In this document: in pieces, positions 34,346-45,646 of the stretch
How positions within the stretch are numbered: position 1 is the stretch's first letter
Layout of the letters: each line of letters starts with the position of its first letter
Source of the DNA: Pseudeuparius sepicola
Lineage: Eukaryota; Arthropoda; Insecta; Coleoptera; Anthribidae
Assembly: GCA_963920635.1 (NCBI GenBank)
Contig: OY987298.1
Location: 25,336,647 to 25,400,646 of the forward strand
DNA: 64,000 nt
Reading direction: 5' to 3'
Made by a program: the position numbers and the translations under genes
Notes under the pieces: model-generated
What the model saw: the letters and a program-made list of their open reading frames with translations, nothing else
Databases searched by the model: none
What the model was told of the DNA's origin: nothing

Positions 34346-34539
34346 TTATAATTAAAAACAGGGTTGAACATTTACTTATTTGAAAAGATAAACTAAGCCA
34401 AAGTGCAGACTGCTCTATGCTGCATAGACCCGTTGAACCTTGAACCGCCCCGCTGCGGCGTTGCCACATGTTTGCACAGGGCTTGTAAGCTTGAGAAGGT
34501 CGTGGTAGTACCTAATTATACGAAAGTGCAGTGTGGTGG

Positions 34540-34778
34540 TGCCGCACAGCCTGCAACTTATCCGTCCTTGAGTACCGGCAGCACGTGGTCACCGCGAAAT
34601 ACAGCCAGCCAGCCGGCGTCGTGCTCGCGACCAGTCGAAAACGAGGCGCGCTGCCGGTCGCGTCGAAATTCGATCGGGAAAAAAAAGTCTCGCTCGGACG
34701 GGCACACTTCGGTCGGTGCGGTGGAATGCTGCGTCCCGTGGAGACGTCGGGCCCCTAGGTTTCGGAGTTTTGGATCCA
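34540..34778 (+). promoter_or_regulatory. CpG-rich promoter-like region
   Basis: CG dinucleotides are frequent (GCGCGCTGCCGGTCGCGTCG and neighbours) while the surrounding DNA is AT-rich. It directly precedes the candidate first exon. The strand is inferred from that exon. Confidence 0.3.
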
Positions 34779-34835
34779 ATGTCGGCCACCGTCGGCCAGA
34801 GCAACTTCACGATGGAGTCCTGGATGCACGACATG
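34779..34835 (+). CDS. Candidate first coding exon of a host gene
   Basis: Within a GC- and CpG-rich island (about 34,540-34,930), unlike anything nearby, an ATG at 34,779 opens 19 codons (MSATVGQSNFTMESWMHDM) that end exactly before GTACGT, a good splice donor. The upstream ~250 bp look like a promoter/5' UTR. No downstream exon was identified in the window and the product is not recognised. The longer frames that overlap here are frame artefacts of the high GC content. Confidence 0.35.
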
Positions 34836-35117
34836 GTACGTTTTTCCATCGCCCTCAAGGTTATTAAGATGAAGAGGAGGTTTGGACATTTATTGACAGG
34901 ACATGGAAGGGGGGGAGGGGGTTAGAGCGGCAAGGGGGCGACCTGGGCCAGTTGAGTTGCTCTCATTGTCATAGGAAATTTTAGATTTAGGAATTCCCGA
35001 GGGAATTCCCTTGGCATTTTTTAGCTTGTCGTTTATTGGAGTCTGTGGCGTGTCGCCTGTTTTAGGTGTTTTTATTCGATTTTCTCTTTGTTGTATTATC
35101 AGAGGTAATATAACAAA

Positions 35118-35290
35118 AGTGCTTTGCCTATTATCGATACCTAATACCTTTCTTGATTTTACGAATTATAATCCCAAAGCTGAAAATACCACGACTGCCC
35201 AGCAGGAGTGGTATTTTCTTAACATTGGGATTATAATGAGTGATAAATTAAGGAAAGGTACCTATTATCTATCATTAGGCATACCACGAG
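35118..35290. mobile_element. Small foldback element
   Basis: Arms of about 75 bp pair: ...AATTATAATCCCA..GAAAATACCAC to 35,192 and GTGGTATTTTC..TGGGATTATAAT from 35,208. The 15-base loop is GACTGCCCAGCAGGA. Outer parts CTAATACCTTTC and GAAAGGTACCTA also pair with mismatches. Family unknown. Confidence 0.6.
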
Positions 35291-35365
35291 TTGTATTTAA
35301 AAAGAGAATTTAACAACTGCAAATAGTGTAATAATTATTCTGTGTGTATATGTAGCCATAATTTA

Positions 35366-35566
35366 TAATAATAATAATAATATGACTTTATTGCACAAGA
35401 ATACCCAACTTAGGAATAAATTAACTACATGAATTATCAATATTTTCCCTCTTCGAAAATGTAATTTAAAAAATAAAAATGAAAAAGCAGCCACAACCGG
35501 GATTTGAACCCAGGACCTCTCGCACGCAAAGCGAGGAACAAACCCTAGCCCATTGAGGTCAGATGA
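35366..35566 (-). mobile_element. tRNA-derived SINE with (ATT)n tail
   Basis: On the minus strand a tRNA-like head (35,566 to 35,486) shows a D-arm region CCTCAATGGGCTAG, a perfect anticodon stem CTCGC/GCGAG around loop TTTGCGT (anticodon would be TGC, Ala) and the B-box GGTTCAAATCC. The acceptor stem does not pair, so it is not a working tRNA. A body of about 110 bp follows and ends TGTGCAATAAAGTCAT then (ATT)n near 35,368. That resembles the ATT tail of the LINE at 0.8-2.7 kb. Confidence 0.65.
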
Positions 35567-35849
35567 ATGTTTTACTTAACCGCATATAAATTTAATTACC
35601 ATGCTTAAAAGTTAAAGTCCATTTGACAGCTGTCATTTAGGTTGAGCTTTCGGTTCTGTTATCGGGTTATCAGATGTAACTATTTTTACTCAAATCAACA
35701 GATGGGCAAATTTAAAAAAATCGTCAATTATTCTAAAGCATGATATTATAGGTATCCCACTTTAACTTCCAATCAAATAGATATCATACTTGAAAATAAG
35801 AAGGAAGGGCGGTGGACAAAAGAAGAACTAATAAAGGCATTTACCTAGT

Positions 35850-37005
35850 CAAATTATTTTAAGAAGTTCTTACTGGGACTGTCAATTGGTAATTTCGACA
35901 TCCTAAGTTGGCATCAATGCAGCCAAAAATGCAACCGGGTCATAAGTTCAGGTCAGTAACGAGCCCATTTGCACAATGAATAACTACTAATAACACGAAA
36001 AGTAACAAGAACACGAACACAGACAACGAGTAAAACTCACGAAATGTTCAAAACTCGCGAATATTGTCACTGCCGAACCTTTGAACCAGTTTGAACGATC
36101 CGGAAAACCTTCACTGCGTCGCTTTCACACCGAAACAAAATTTGCCTGAGTCCGCACCATACACGCTGCCGCAAGTAGCTGATTATGCCAAAATACCAAA
36201 ATGAAAGTGTTTATATGACGTTTGAAATTATTATTAAAATGAGTTGTACGTCATAGTTATTTTTATTTGTAGGGGTATAACCGTGATTGCTGTTACGGCC
36301 AATACGAGAAATTAGCTAATTCGCGATTTAGCCGGCTAATTCGCGAATTAATCAATACAGCCGGTTAAAATGGGAAGAAATAAATATATTTTAAGAATTT
36401 TCGCAAATTATCCGGTTAGAACGCGAATTATGCAATATGATCGGTTATATCCGACAACACTTGGACTCTTTCGCGAATTAGCCGGATAATATGTTAAGCA
36501 ATCAAGACTCTGACATTCATAAGCGTGCGTAGATATTGAAATGTAATTTTAATACATAAGTGTATTTTTAGTCAACTGTTCCTATATTCATCATTGCTTA
36601 AATAAGCGGTATTGGCACTTTTTGTATCAGCAATTTTCAAAAATTCTTCATTAAAAACGCGTTTTAAAGTTGTTTACACTTTCAATACCACCAGCCATGT
36701 TGACAGATGATGCTACACTGAATCAATAAAACGTTCTATATGGATGCTCTTGGATAATTCGCGATGTAACCTGTTTACGCTGGATAATACGCGAAACTAA
36801 GACACATTCGGGTTTTATCCTCGGCATCTGGCTAATCCGCGATTTAGCCGGCTAAATCGCGAATTAGCTAATTTCTCTTATTAGCCATAAGAGAGACACA
36901 TATACCAATATTATACCCATGGTTAACAGAAAACTCCTAGGGATTTTGTGGAATATGTCATCTGACAAAATCTGGACTTCTTACAGTAATCGGGGTATAC
37001 TTAGG
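35850..37005 (-). repeat. Dispersed repeat Z, copy 2, interrupted by a MITE
   Basis: Reverse-complement counterpart of 26,035-26,684. The copy is broken at about 36,290 by a 590-bp element and resumes near 36,888, with about 80 bp of the repeat missing at the break. Just upstream (35,790-35,848) is a short frame reading ENKKEGRWTKEELIKAFT, possibly a helix-turn-helix remnant. Confidence 0.75.
36297..36886. mobile_element. MITE with 40-bp perfect TIRs and CGCG-rich internal repeats
   Basis: GAGAAATTAGCTAATTCGCG (36,306) begins a 40-base stretch whose exact reverse complement ends at 36,877. Weaker pairing (GGCCAATA with TATTAGCC) extends to 36,297 and 36,886. Variants of (T/A)TTCGCGAATTA and TAGCCGG recur across the whole element. 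No protein is encoded and no clear target duplication was found. Confidence 0.85.
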
Positions 37006-37123
37006 GAAAAAAGCATTGGCGGCACGTCCATATTTGGGCTCTGGGGCTAGAGCCCCCAGTACAGCTATTTTACCTAATTGTTCTTTCCTAATTAAATTGC
37101 GGCAACGCCCGCCGCCGATAATG

Positions 37124-39359
37124 TACAGGGTGTCCAGATTTGGTTGTAAATGCGGGGTATCTCGGTTATTTTTAGAGATAGGGAGTTGCGGTTTGCGCGA
37201 ACCGTTGCTACTTTTTTGTGAAACGAAAGATACCGTAAACAGATTTTTCATAGCCACCTTCGTTTCTAAGATACAGAGCGAAATTGAAAATTTGCGCTTT
37301 TGGGGCATACCTCGTATCTTGGGAAAAGTTAATAATATTGAAATGGCAAAAACTGTATCTTATAGATATTTTCACGTAGAATTTAGTGCCGTATTCAGTT
37401 TTTTTACTAAAATTGATAGTGTTCGATATATGGACCAAACTTAGGTTTTTTAAATGGAACACCCTGTATATTTTCCACTAGTTATATTCAGCTTGTCGTA
37501 AGCTTTACAAAAATATATAACACTATGTAGTTATTATTTATATTAGGCTTAAAAATGACAATTTTCAGGAATTCAGAGAATGTTTATACATATTGGAAAA
37601 ACAATAAAAAAATAAATGTCATTATTTGTTAACCGTCATAATACTTTCCCTTGTGATAATTTTGGCGTCTTTGCTGTAACAGTGTTTAGTGTTTAATCGT
37701 GTTTGTAATTTCTTCACGATGGCTGCAAATGAAGTTTTTGATAATTTTGAAAAATGTGACATGTTATCTTTCTTTATTCAATGCAACGAGAACACAAATG
37801 AAGCTTCGGAGTTATATTTGCTCAGGTATTTATTTAACAGTCGATTACCTAGTTAATAAAAGAATAATAACTAATTTTCCTGAGAGGAGACAACCGAGTA
37901 AAAGAATAAAGTCAAATTTGGTAAATTATGGTTCTTTTATCAAACCTCGTCCCCGCTCTTATAAGTAGGTACTAAAAATGATAATAAAATTGACGAGATA
38001 AATGTTTTGGCAAGCGTTGAGGCAAATCGGGTAAACTCTTGAAGAAAAATTGCAACTGATATTGGTATAAAGAAAACTAGGGTTCATATGAGATACCTCG
38101 TGAGATACCTACTGAAAAAAACACAAATTATAAGCAATCATCATTTATATCCTGGAGATGCCGTACGAAGAATGGACTTATGCAATTGGTTTCTGCAAAT
38201 GACCAATATTGATATGAATTTTGCTTCCAAAGTTATTTGGTCTGATGAGTCGTTTTTCAGTAGTTGTGGGATTTTAAATCGACACAATTCTCGATACTGG
38301 TCCAATGAAAATCACCATATTATATTTCCTCGTGAGCGACAAGGAAGATTTCGTGTAAGCGTGTCCTGTTTTATCTTAGAAACTAAAATAAAATTTTGCA
38401 CATGTGAAAGAACACTAACTGGTATCCGACATGTTGAAATATTAGAAAATATCATTCTACAATTAATCGACGAAATTCCTTTCCCATTTAAATAATATAT
38501 ATTATCTATTGTCAGCAAGACGGAGCCCCATCTCATAATGCGCAGGTTGTGCGTCCATTTTTAGAAGAAAACTTCGGAAACCGTTTAATTACCACAAATG
38601 GTCCTGTAAGATGGCCCGCAAGATCACCCGATTTATCTGTACTCGATTTCTTCTCGTTGGGGTACTTAAACAACAAAATATATGTATAATGTTCAGTATG
38701 AGACAATAGAGGATTTACGTGCTGCCATGGAAAGAGAGTTCAGGGTTTTACAAGCACAACCCCTAATAATTCTTAATGCGTTACGTAGGATTAGAAAAAT
38801 TTGTCAAATGTGTTTGAGACATAACGGAAATTAATTTGAACAATTTTTGTAAACTGTATTCAAACTTTTCGTTCTTATTATTTATTGTTTTCCAAGGCCT
38901 ACTTATATAAACATTATCTGAATTCCTGAAAATTGTCATTTTTAAGCCTAATATAGATAATAACTACATAGTGTTATATATTTTTATAAAGCTTACGACA
39001 AGCTGAATATAACTAGTAGAAAATATACAGGGAGTTCCATTAAAAAAAAACTAAGTTTCGAACACTATCAATTTTAGTAAAAAACTGAATACGGCACTGA
39101 ATTATACGTGAAAATGTCTATAAGATACAGTTTTTGCCATTTCAATATCATTAACCGTTCCCAAGATACGAGGTATGCCCCAAAAGCGCGGATTTTCAAT
39201 TTCGCCCTGTATCTTAAAAACGAAGGTGGCTATGAAAAATCTGTTTACGGTATCTTTCGTTTCACCAAAAAGTAGCAACGGTTCGCGAAAACCGCAACTC
39301 CCTATCTCTAACAATAACCGAGATACCCCGCATTTACAACCAAACCTGGACACCCTGTA
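37124..39359 (+). mobile_element. Mariner-like element with doubly terminated arms
   Basis: TACAGGGTGTCCAGATTTGG (37,124) is mirrored by CCAAACCTGGACACCCTGTA ending at 39,359. Each arm of ~340 bp also has an inner, oppositely oriented terminus (GGAACACCCTGTA at 37,468; TACAGGGAGTTCC at 39,026). Inverted similarity continues past these to about 37,600 and 38,905. The centre holds a decayed transposase. Confidence 0.88.
37718..38834 (+). pseudogene. IS630/Tc1/mariner transposase, multiple frameshifts
   Basis: The start is at MAANEVFDNFEKCDMLSFF (37,718), a helix-turn-helix region like that of the 28.6-kb transposase. The catalytic blocks are spread over frames: VIWSDESFF (38,235), QQDGAPSHN (after a frame change near 38,490), RWPARSPDLSVLDFF (38,610) and a C-terminal EDLRAAMEREF..LRRIRKICQMCL segment ending at a TAA at 38,834. 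Spacing between the second and third Asp is again 36 residues. Several frame changes and a premature stop make it inactive. Confidence 0.82.
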
Positions 39360-40200
39360 CTAAGTACTATTTAAACGCCCGAAATGGATACCTTATAATA
39401 ACGTAAAATCGTCGCTTGGCAGCTACGAATATATGAGTCGCGATTCCGGGAGGAAAGGGGCACGATTGTAGCATACGAGAGGGCCCTCGGTTCTTGAGCC
39501 CCAGTCCCAGCAGAGAGCATATTGGTGCGTGGCACGCGTCGCCGCGCCCTTTATAAAACTTCTCTCGGTGTTCTAAGGAAAATAAATGAATAATAATGTG
39601 CAGGACATTTTGAAAGGTAACTTTTTAAGACTTTCGTTGACAGAAAAAGTTAAAATAAAAACTCTTGAGAGACCAACTCCCAGACTTGCAATTATCTCAA
39701 CGGGATAAAGTTGCAACCCTCAATTTTACGCGACACTTTTATAGAAATATGTACGACAAGAACAAGTGGACAAATTAAATGCACTGTTTTGCGTTATTAA
39801 CTTATTAAAAAACGGGAAATATTGTTTTGTGCACCTTTATATTAATTATGCAAAAATACGTGATTTCTACTAAAAATAAAAGATGAAAAAGCTCATGCTG
39901 AAAGTAGGTACCCACCAATTTTATTTTAATTGACCACAGAGTGTGTTCTTTTGAAAACGTATCCAGTAGCGTAATCAGAATTTTTATAAAAATATGCATA
40001 ATGTGATTTTTCCAGTTTAACCCAAAAATATGTCATAGTAGGCCTTGGTTTCTTAAAATAAAATGTACCGTTTGCTGTTTTGCCCTAAAGTACAGTTTTT
40101 GGTCACCTATTGTTAAAAAAGTTCGATCAAAATTGGATGATAAATTCAAACTTTATGGGGGTATTCCGGCTTGAAGTGGGTCACCCTCGAGGTCACATTA
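39360..40200. other. Non-coding stretch
   Basis: No gene recognised. A GC-richer segment (39,410-39,560) contains CGCGTCGCCGCGCCCTTTATAAAA, cut here to the TTTATAAAA TATA-like part as the only regulatory hint; too weak to call a promoter. Confidence 0.35.
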
Positions 40201-40849
40201 TACAGGGTGAGTTTTTTTCGATGCCCACTATGGGGATCTCGGAAACTAGCAGAGCTAGAACAAAGGTTAAATAGGGAATGAATTGCAGTTTTGAATGCTC
40301 AGTCTAATGCCCCTTTTGGATTTTTCAAAAAGTTCATGGCTCACTAGATATTTTGAAAAGAGTGATTTTTTGCTAATCCATCAGATCTCTGTAGCTCCGT
40401 TATTTCTGATTATACAGAAAAACTGTAGAGACAAAAATTGTACATAATTTTGGGCTTGATAAGATGATCTTATCCATTTTTTTATGTTGTTTGTGATTTT
40501 TGAGATATGACATAAACTTGTGTTTTTTTTAATGTAAATCATAGTTGGCTGTGGCCTTATAAAATCGGCCATTTGTTGAGCTTTCCAAAGATATAATACT
40601 AGGCATAGTTATTATAAAAAATAAAGGAGCTATGGCTAATTTTCTGATTTTTTTTTAATTTTCACATAGTCAGCCATGGAATATTTTCATAATTACGTTC
40701 TATATTTTATAATTAGACATACTTCAAACTTTCTAATATTTTGTTTTTAGCTGGTAACAAAATGTAACAAAATAAAACAAAAATTAAAAAACTCAAATTC
40801 AAATTATTATTATTTTAAAAGGTCACCTTTTAAAATAAAAAAGGTGTTC

Positions 40850-41150
40850 AAACAATCCACCAATATTATTTATACAAATATTGCACCTTTTTAAAACTGA
40901 ATTTGTCGCCTTTCTTAGAGAGCGCCTGTCAATACTGGCAATTGCTTCTAAAACAGCTACTCTTAATTCAACAGTAATTGTCTGATACTTTATTTTGTAC
41001 TGTTCCCCACAAAAAGAAATCCAAAACAGACAAATCGGGGGATCGGGACTGCCAGGAGATAAGTCTATTTGGATAGAGCTGATCTAGGTAATTTCTTACG
41101 GCCAAATAATTGTGTGGTGGAGTTCCATCTTGATAATTTTTGTTTTATTT
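40850..41150 (-). pseudogene. Transposase C-terminal fragment (DDE, mariner-like)
   Basis: The minus strand reads QDGTPPHNYLAVRNYLDQLY, then WQSRSPDLSVLDFFLWG, the second and third catalytic Asp blocks of a mariner-type transposase, followed by decayed sequence. The N-terminal two thirds are deleted, so only the surrounding arms could still be mobilised in trans. Confidence 0.8.
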
Positions 41151-41655
41151 TGTTACATTTTGTTACGAGCTAAAAATAAAATATTTGAAAGTTTGAAGTA
41201 TGTCTTATTATAAAATAGAACGTAATTATGAAAATATTCCATGGCTGACTGTGAAAATTTTAAAAAAAATCAGAAAATTAGCCATAGCTATTTTATTTTT
41301 TATAATAACTATGCCGAGTATTATATTTTTGGAAAGCTCAAAAAATGGCCAATTTGATAAGACCACAGCCAACTATGATTTACATTTAAAAAAACACAAG
41401 TTTATGTCATATCTCATAAATAACAAACAACATAAAATATTGGATTACATTATCTTATTAAGCCCAAAATTATCTACAATTTTTGTATCTACAGTTTTTC
41501 TGTATAATCAGAAATAACGGAGCTACAGAGATCTGATGAAATAGCAAAAAATCACTCTTTTCAAAATATCTAGTGAGCCATGAACTTTTTTAAAAATCCA
41601 AAAGGGGCATTAGATTGAGCATTCAAAACTGCAATTCTTCCCCCATTTAACCTTT

Positions 41656-41698
41656 GTTCTAGCCAAAGTTATCGGAATCTCGATAACTTTGGTTCTAG
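41656..41698. mobile_element. 29-bp hairpin micro-insertion with GTTCTAG repeats
   Basis: CCAAAGTTATCG and CGATAACTTTGG (41,663-41,692) pair around GAATCT. GTTCTAG occurs on both sides (41,656-41,662 and 41,692-41,698). The partner arm at 40,244-40,275 has the uninterrupted sequence, so this is an insertion or a template-switch product. Confidence 0.65.
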
Positions 41699-41720
41699 CT
41701 CTGATAGTTTCCGAGATCCG

Positions 41721-43529
41721 AGTATATCAAAGAAGGGGGTTTTGAAGGCCTTTCAAAGAAGAAAAGATCAGAGGATTATGTATGTATGTAAAGATTTTAT
41801 GGATTTTTATATATTTAAAAGTAGACATCTTGTATGGTATATGTTTTGCTGCTAATTTTCCTGTTTTTACTTCTGAAAGTAGTTGTTTCAACAAGTTTCC
41901 TAGCCCAGTCTATGTTACCTAATTTTATTTTTCAAGTAGGTACTACCAAAGTCTGGAGGCTGGTACTACTGCAAAATTGAGATTTTTGTTATTCTTACTA
42001 CCCGAGTTACTACCGTAATAATAATGTTTCTTTTTCTCTCATTTCGATTTTAAAATATTACACTTACACTTTGATACGCATCTGTTTTGGAATATTGGAA
42101 TATAATAGAAGAATAAGTGAAAAGTGGTAATATTATAATAATAATATTTCAACTTCTTTTATACTTCTGAACTTCTCTATTATTGGTGGAAAATACACCC
42201 TTCTCCGCGACTTGATCACGTGTCTTCAATTTATTATACTTGAAATATTATGGAACAAAATGGAAAGGAATCTGCAGTTTGAGGTACAATTTATTTTTGC
42301 ATCTACATTCGCTAACGTTACTTCTCGAGTTCTAGGAAAATGTTATTAGGACGACAAACTTTTATTTACTATATTTAAAAGGTCTCTATTGAAACTGTTT
42401 TCGGGCAATGAACTAGTGGGAATGGCGTAACAGGTGATATAAATTTATTGAAAATTTAAATTATATTTCAAGAAACATTATTCTTCACTTCGATGAAAAT
42501 TTCCAAGTTCCACAATGTTCATAATACAAAAAATTCCATGTTAATTTGTCAGGGTGTTTTTTAATAGAGAACCATATAAATAAAATGTATCAATATTGGA
42601 TTCCATTACAACAAAGGGACATAATTTCCTGTTTAATTGAAGAAATATAAAAAAAAATCCCTATGTTTCGATTTTTTTCAACAGTAACGAGAATAGTTCC
42701 ATCAAAAACCCTGCAGGGGGAATCGGAACATTATGATACGAATCTGCCATTTTTCAATACGTTTGGGCTGCGAATATCGTAATAACACGAAAACTTCGAG
42801 TCCTCTGAAGCAACAAGGACTTGTTGAAACGTTATAGCCAAAAAGCTGATTTAGCGAAACAAATCAATAACGATTATTCGCATTCTTGACAATAGGGTAA
42901 AAAATAACAAAAACGTTTAGAATTTAAATATAACTTCCAGATTAGTCGGAAGTGAATTTACGTTTTTAGATATTTTCTTACCGTGTAGATTGTAATGGCA
43001 GAGATAGCCCGCAAAATTATCTTTTTCTATTCCCCCACGTATATTTATTTGCCATTTTATTTACAACCTACAGACTGGATAAGGAGGCAATTCCAGTTAA
43101 TTGAACGGATATTATTGATTTCATATCCATCCTAGGACGGATGTGAAAAATCGAAATCGTCCAATCACAGTAAGCTTTCTCCGTCGCATGTTTACGAGTT
43201 GGAAAATCAAGCAACCCTTAAATTTACTTGATTCCAAAACATCATTGTGATCTGTCAAATTATTACTATAGTCCTGTACTACTATTTCAGTACTATAGAG
43301 TTGTTATTATTGCTACGGAAAAGATTTTTTAAATTAAAAATCGATTTACTAAAATGTGATGAACCCTGTTGGATACCTCCATTAAGCCCTCTCTCAGCGG
43401 GTGTCCCTCTAGGCCAAAAATCGTCAGAATTTGACGTGGGAGTGAGAAACTTTTCCCAATAGCTGATATTTTGATTTTTCTGGCTGATTTGAAACAAAGT
43501 TCATCGTCCTTCAATACTCAAAGCATTTA
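41721..43529. other. Non-coding AT-rich DNA
   Basis: No gene or RNA recognised. Short frames near 43,247-43,514 lack known motifs. Confidence 0.45.
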
Positions 43530-43625
43530 CCGTTGATTGAGGAATTTATAAAGACTGGTCACGGCTGTCATGTGTGACACTTTTTTGGCTCACCGCTCAC
43601 CATGCGCTTTCCGGAGACGAAATAT
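43530..43625 (+). repeat. Direct repeat pair, copy 1 (copy 2 at 45,812-45,905)
   Basis: Both copies share TATAAAGACTGxTCACGGCTGTCA.., TGACAC, and GCTCACCATGCGCTTTCCGG. They are about 80 percent alike by eye and in the same orientation, 2.28 kb apart. They are too short and too diverged to be called LTRs. Confidence 0.55.
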
Positions 43626-43979
43626 AAATGGGTATAAATGAGACGTTGCTACTACTTGAGAGCAATAAAATATTACAACCAGGGTAGGGAGAGGCACGAG
43701 CGAATTGCAAACGGGATGTGGTTATAATAAAATATTATAACTACTATTGATAGTAGAGGCGGCGCCTGATGGATTCCCCACCCAATGGAATAGTAGGGAG
43801 AACTTACTTGCGGTTAGTGCCCGTCCACCGCGATGGGTTGAACCGTCTCGCGTTAGGAAGTAGTGGCAGCGTCACCTTATTCGATTTCTTATTATTCTTA
43901 TTATGGATATATTCTTACACACTGTTCGCCAGACGACACCTTTAAAACTCAGATCAGTATGAAGCACAGAGATCGTATA

Positions 43980-45221
43980 TACAAAGTGTTTCTAAATTAT
44001 GGTGCCAACATAATATGACAGGTAGAAAATGTCATTTTGAACAAAAAGTTTCCTTGAAACATCTGCCCGAAATTGACCGAAATTGCATAATAATAAAGTT
44101 ACAGTTTGAAAATAGTGAGTCATAAAAAGAACTTCAATGCCGAGGTACATATTATATTTTTATTTTGAAATCGGAAACAAATGTTTTATTAGGCGAAAAA
44201 ATAATCCTAAGGGATCACCCGTCCACGAACCCGACTACGCGCGGCGTTGCTTGACTTTGACGATCGCTCTACCTAGGTCAAGTATGAGGAGACACGGCAC
44301 TTTCTGACAGAAAATCCAAATGAAGTTCAACTTTTTATGACTCATGTGGAATTTAGTTGCCGAGGCCTCTGGCCGAGGCTGAAGGATTGAGCTTCTATAG
44401 GAAACAATTTCGCAATGTGTACGAAAAGTTAAATAGGCCTTTATCGGCCGGGTTTTGAATATTTGGTCCCTTTTGACGGGCGATTCAAGGCCTACTTATT
44501 GAAAAAATCGTACAGTAATGTAGCCCATTATTGTACGATTTCTGTGCTTTTAATGACGATTTTGGGACACTTCACTGCCGATTTCAAGAAAACATATTTT
44601 TTGCAAAACTTCTACAGAACTTATGCAATTTAAATGAAACTTAGTGCAGTCGTTTAGTCGCTGAAGTGCATCAGTTTCGTGTAAAAACAACTTATTCCCA
44701 TCGCCCAGAGGCGGAGGGGCGGGGTAGCTCAATGGGTATTATACTAATAACTTTTTTGAGGTTATCTTTTTGGTCTTGCAGGTTCATCATTTTATGCATC
44801 TTTTCATTTTTTTAATAGACATTGAGTAAAACATCACTGGTTTTCTTTTTTTGGTACATTGTTCATAGGATGGTACAGTTATTTTGTAAAATTTGAAAGC
44901 AGTAGTTGAAAATATTATTTTTCGAACTTTGGAGTCAACAGGTGTTTTGAGGCACATTTTGCCAATTTCAACGCAAATGGTTGATTCTATCGTATTTTTT
45001 GTTGCAGCGACTAAAGGACTGCACCAAGTTTCATTTAAATTGCTTAACTTCTGTAGAAGTTTTTGCGAAAAATATGTTTCTCAAACTGTATCTTTACCAC
45101 CCTGTAACTTTTTTATTATGCATTTTCGGACCCATGTTTATAGAGAACATTTTATTCAAAATGACATTTTCGACCTGTCATATTACGATACGATGGCACC
45201 ATAATTTAGAAACAGCCTGTA
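43980..45221. mobile_element. Foldback element with TACAAAGTGTTTCTAA ends
   Basis: TACAAAGTGTTTCTAAATTA (43,980) pairs with TAATTTAGAAACAGCCTGTA ending at 45,221. Arms share ATTATGGTGCCA and AAAATGACATTTT. A second, inner inverted pair lies at 44,570-44,675 and 44,965-45,085. No enzyme is encoded. Confidence 0.7.
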
Positions 45222-45615
45222 TAAATAGAGTGCTGGAGCTTCCGCCATTATGGCTAATTTTGTATGACTCGCTGGGGCCTGCGGAGTTTGCGCGCTGTTT
45301 TGGGAATAGGAGGGAAACGTTTTCGAGAGAAAGAAGAAAACTTTTTCTCGACCAATAGCTTGCAGCACTCATGCCTCATGCCGTCTCCACAGCTTACAAA
45401 GCTGTGGCGTCTCTATCCAGAAAACGCGTGTCTCTCCCTTGATCTAAAAAATGCGCATGTTCTCTGGGCCATAAGTCAACTAGATATTAAATGCTCATGT
45501 GTAAAAAATGTATATTCATTTTTGGTCATTGATTTTCCGCGCACCTTATTCATAAAAAACACTCTTGAGCACTCCATGTATGTACATATACGATCTCTAT
45601 GGTATGAACTAATCA

Positions 45616-45646
45616 TTGCTCCGACAATAAAGTATTGTCGGAGCAA
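45616..45646. repeat. Perfect 14-bp hairpin
   Basis: TTGCTCCGACAATA, loop AAG, TATTGTCGGAGCAA. It is isolated, with no obvious gene next to it. Confidence 0.6.

Larger units (their letters stand above)
40201..41720 (-). mobile_element. Deleted mariner-like element with CAGGGTGAGTTTT end
   Basis: The left end is TACAGGGTGAGTTTTTTTCG (40,201). The inverted arms 40,240-40,800 and 41,150-41,720 match closely (AACTAGCAGAGCTAGAAC, the TTCATGGCTCACTAGATATT block). The extreme right end is missing. The centre keeps only a C-terminal transposase fragment on the minus strand. Confidence 0.8.

Noticed and set aside
34403..34867. 154-codon protein gene
   Set aside because: Overlapping frames on both strands within a CpG-rich island suggest frame openness from base composition; only the short ATG-to-donor exon is plausible.
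35486..35566. Functional tRNA-Ala (TGC)
   Set aside because: Anticodon and T arms fit, but the acceptor stem does not pair and an ATT-tailed body follows, as in a SINE.
41200..41517. 105-codon open frame
   Set aside because: It is the inverted arm of the 40.2-kb element read through; the mirror arm has no matching frame and there is no motif.
45616..45646. Rho-independent terminator
   Set aside because: The hairpin has no T-run and the DNA is eukaryotic.
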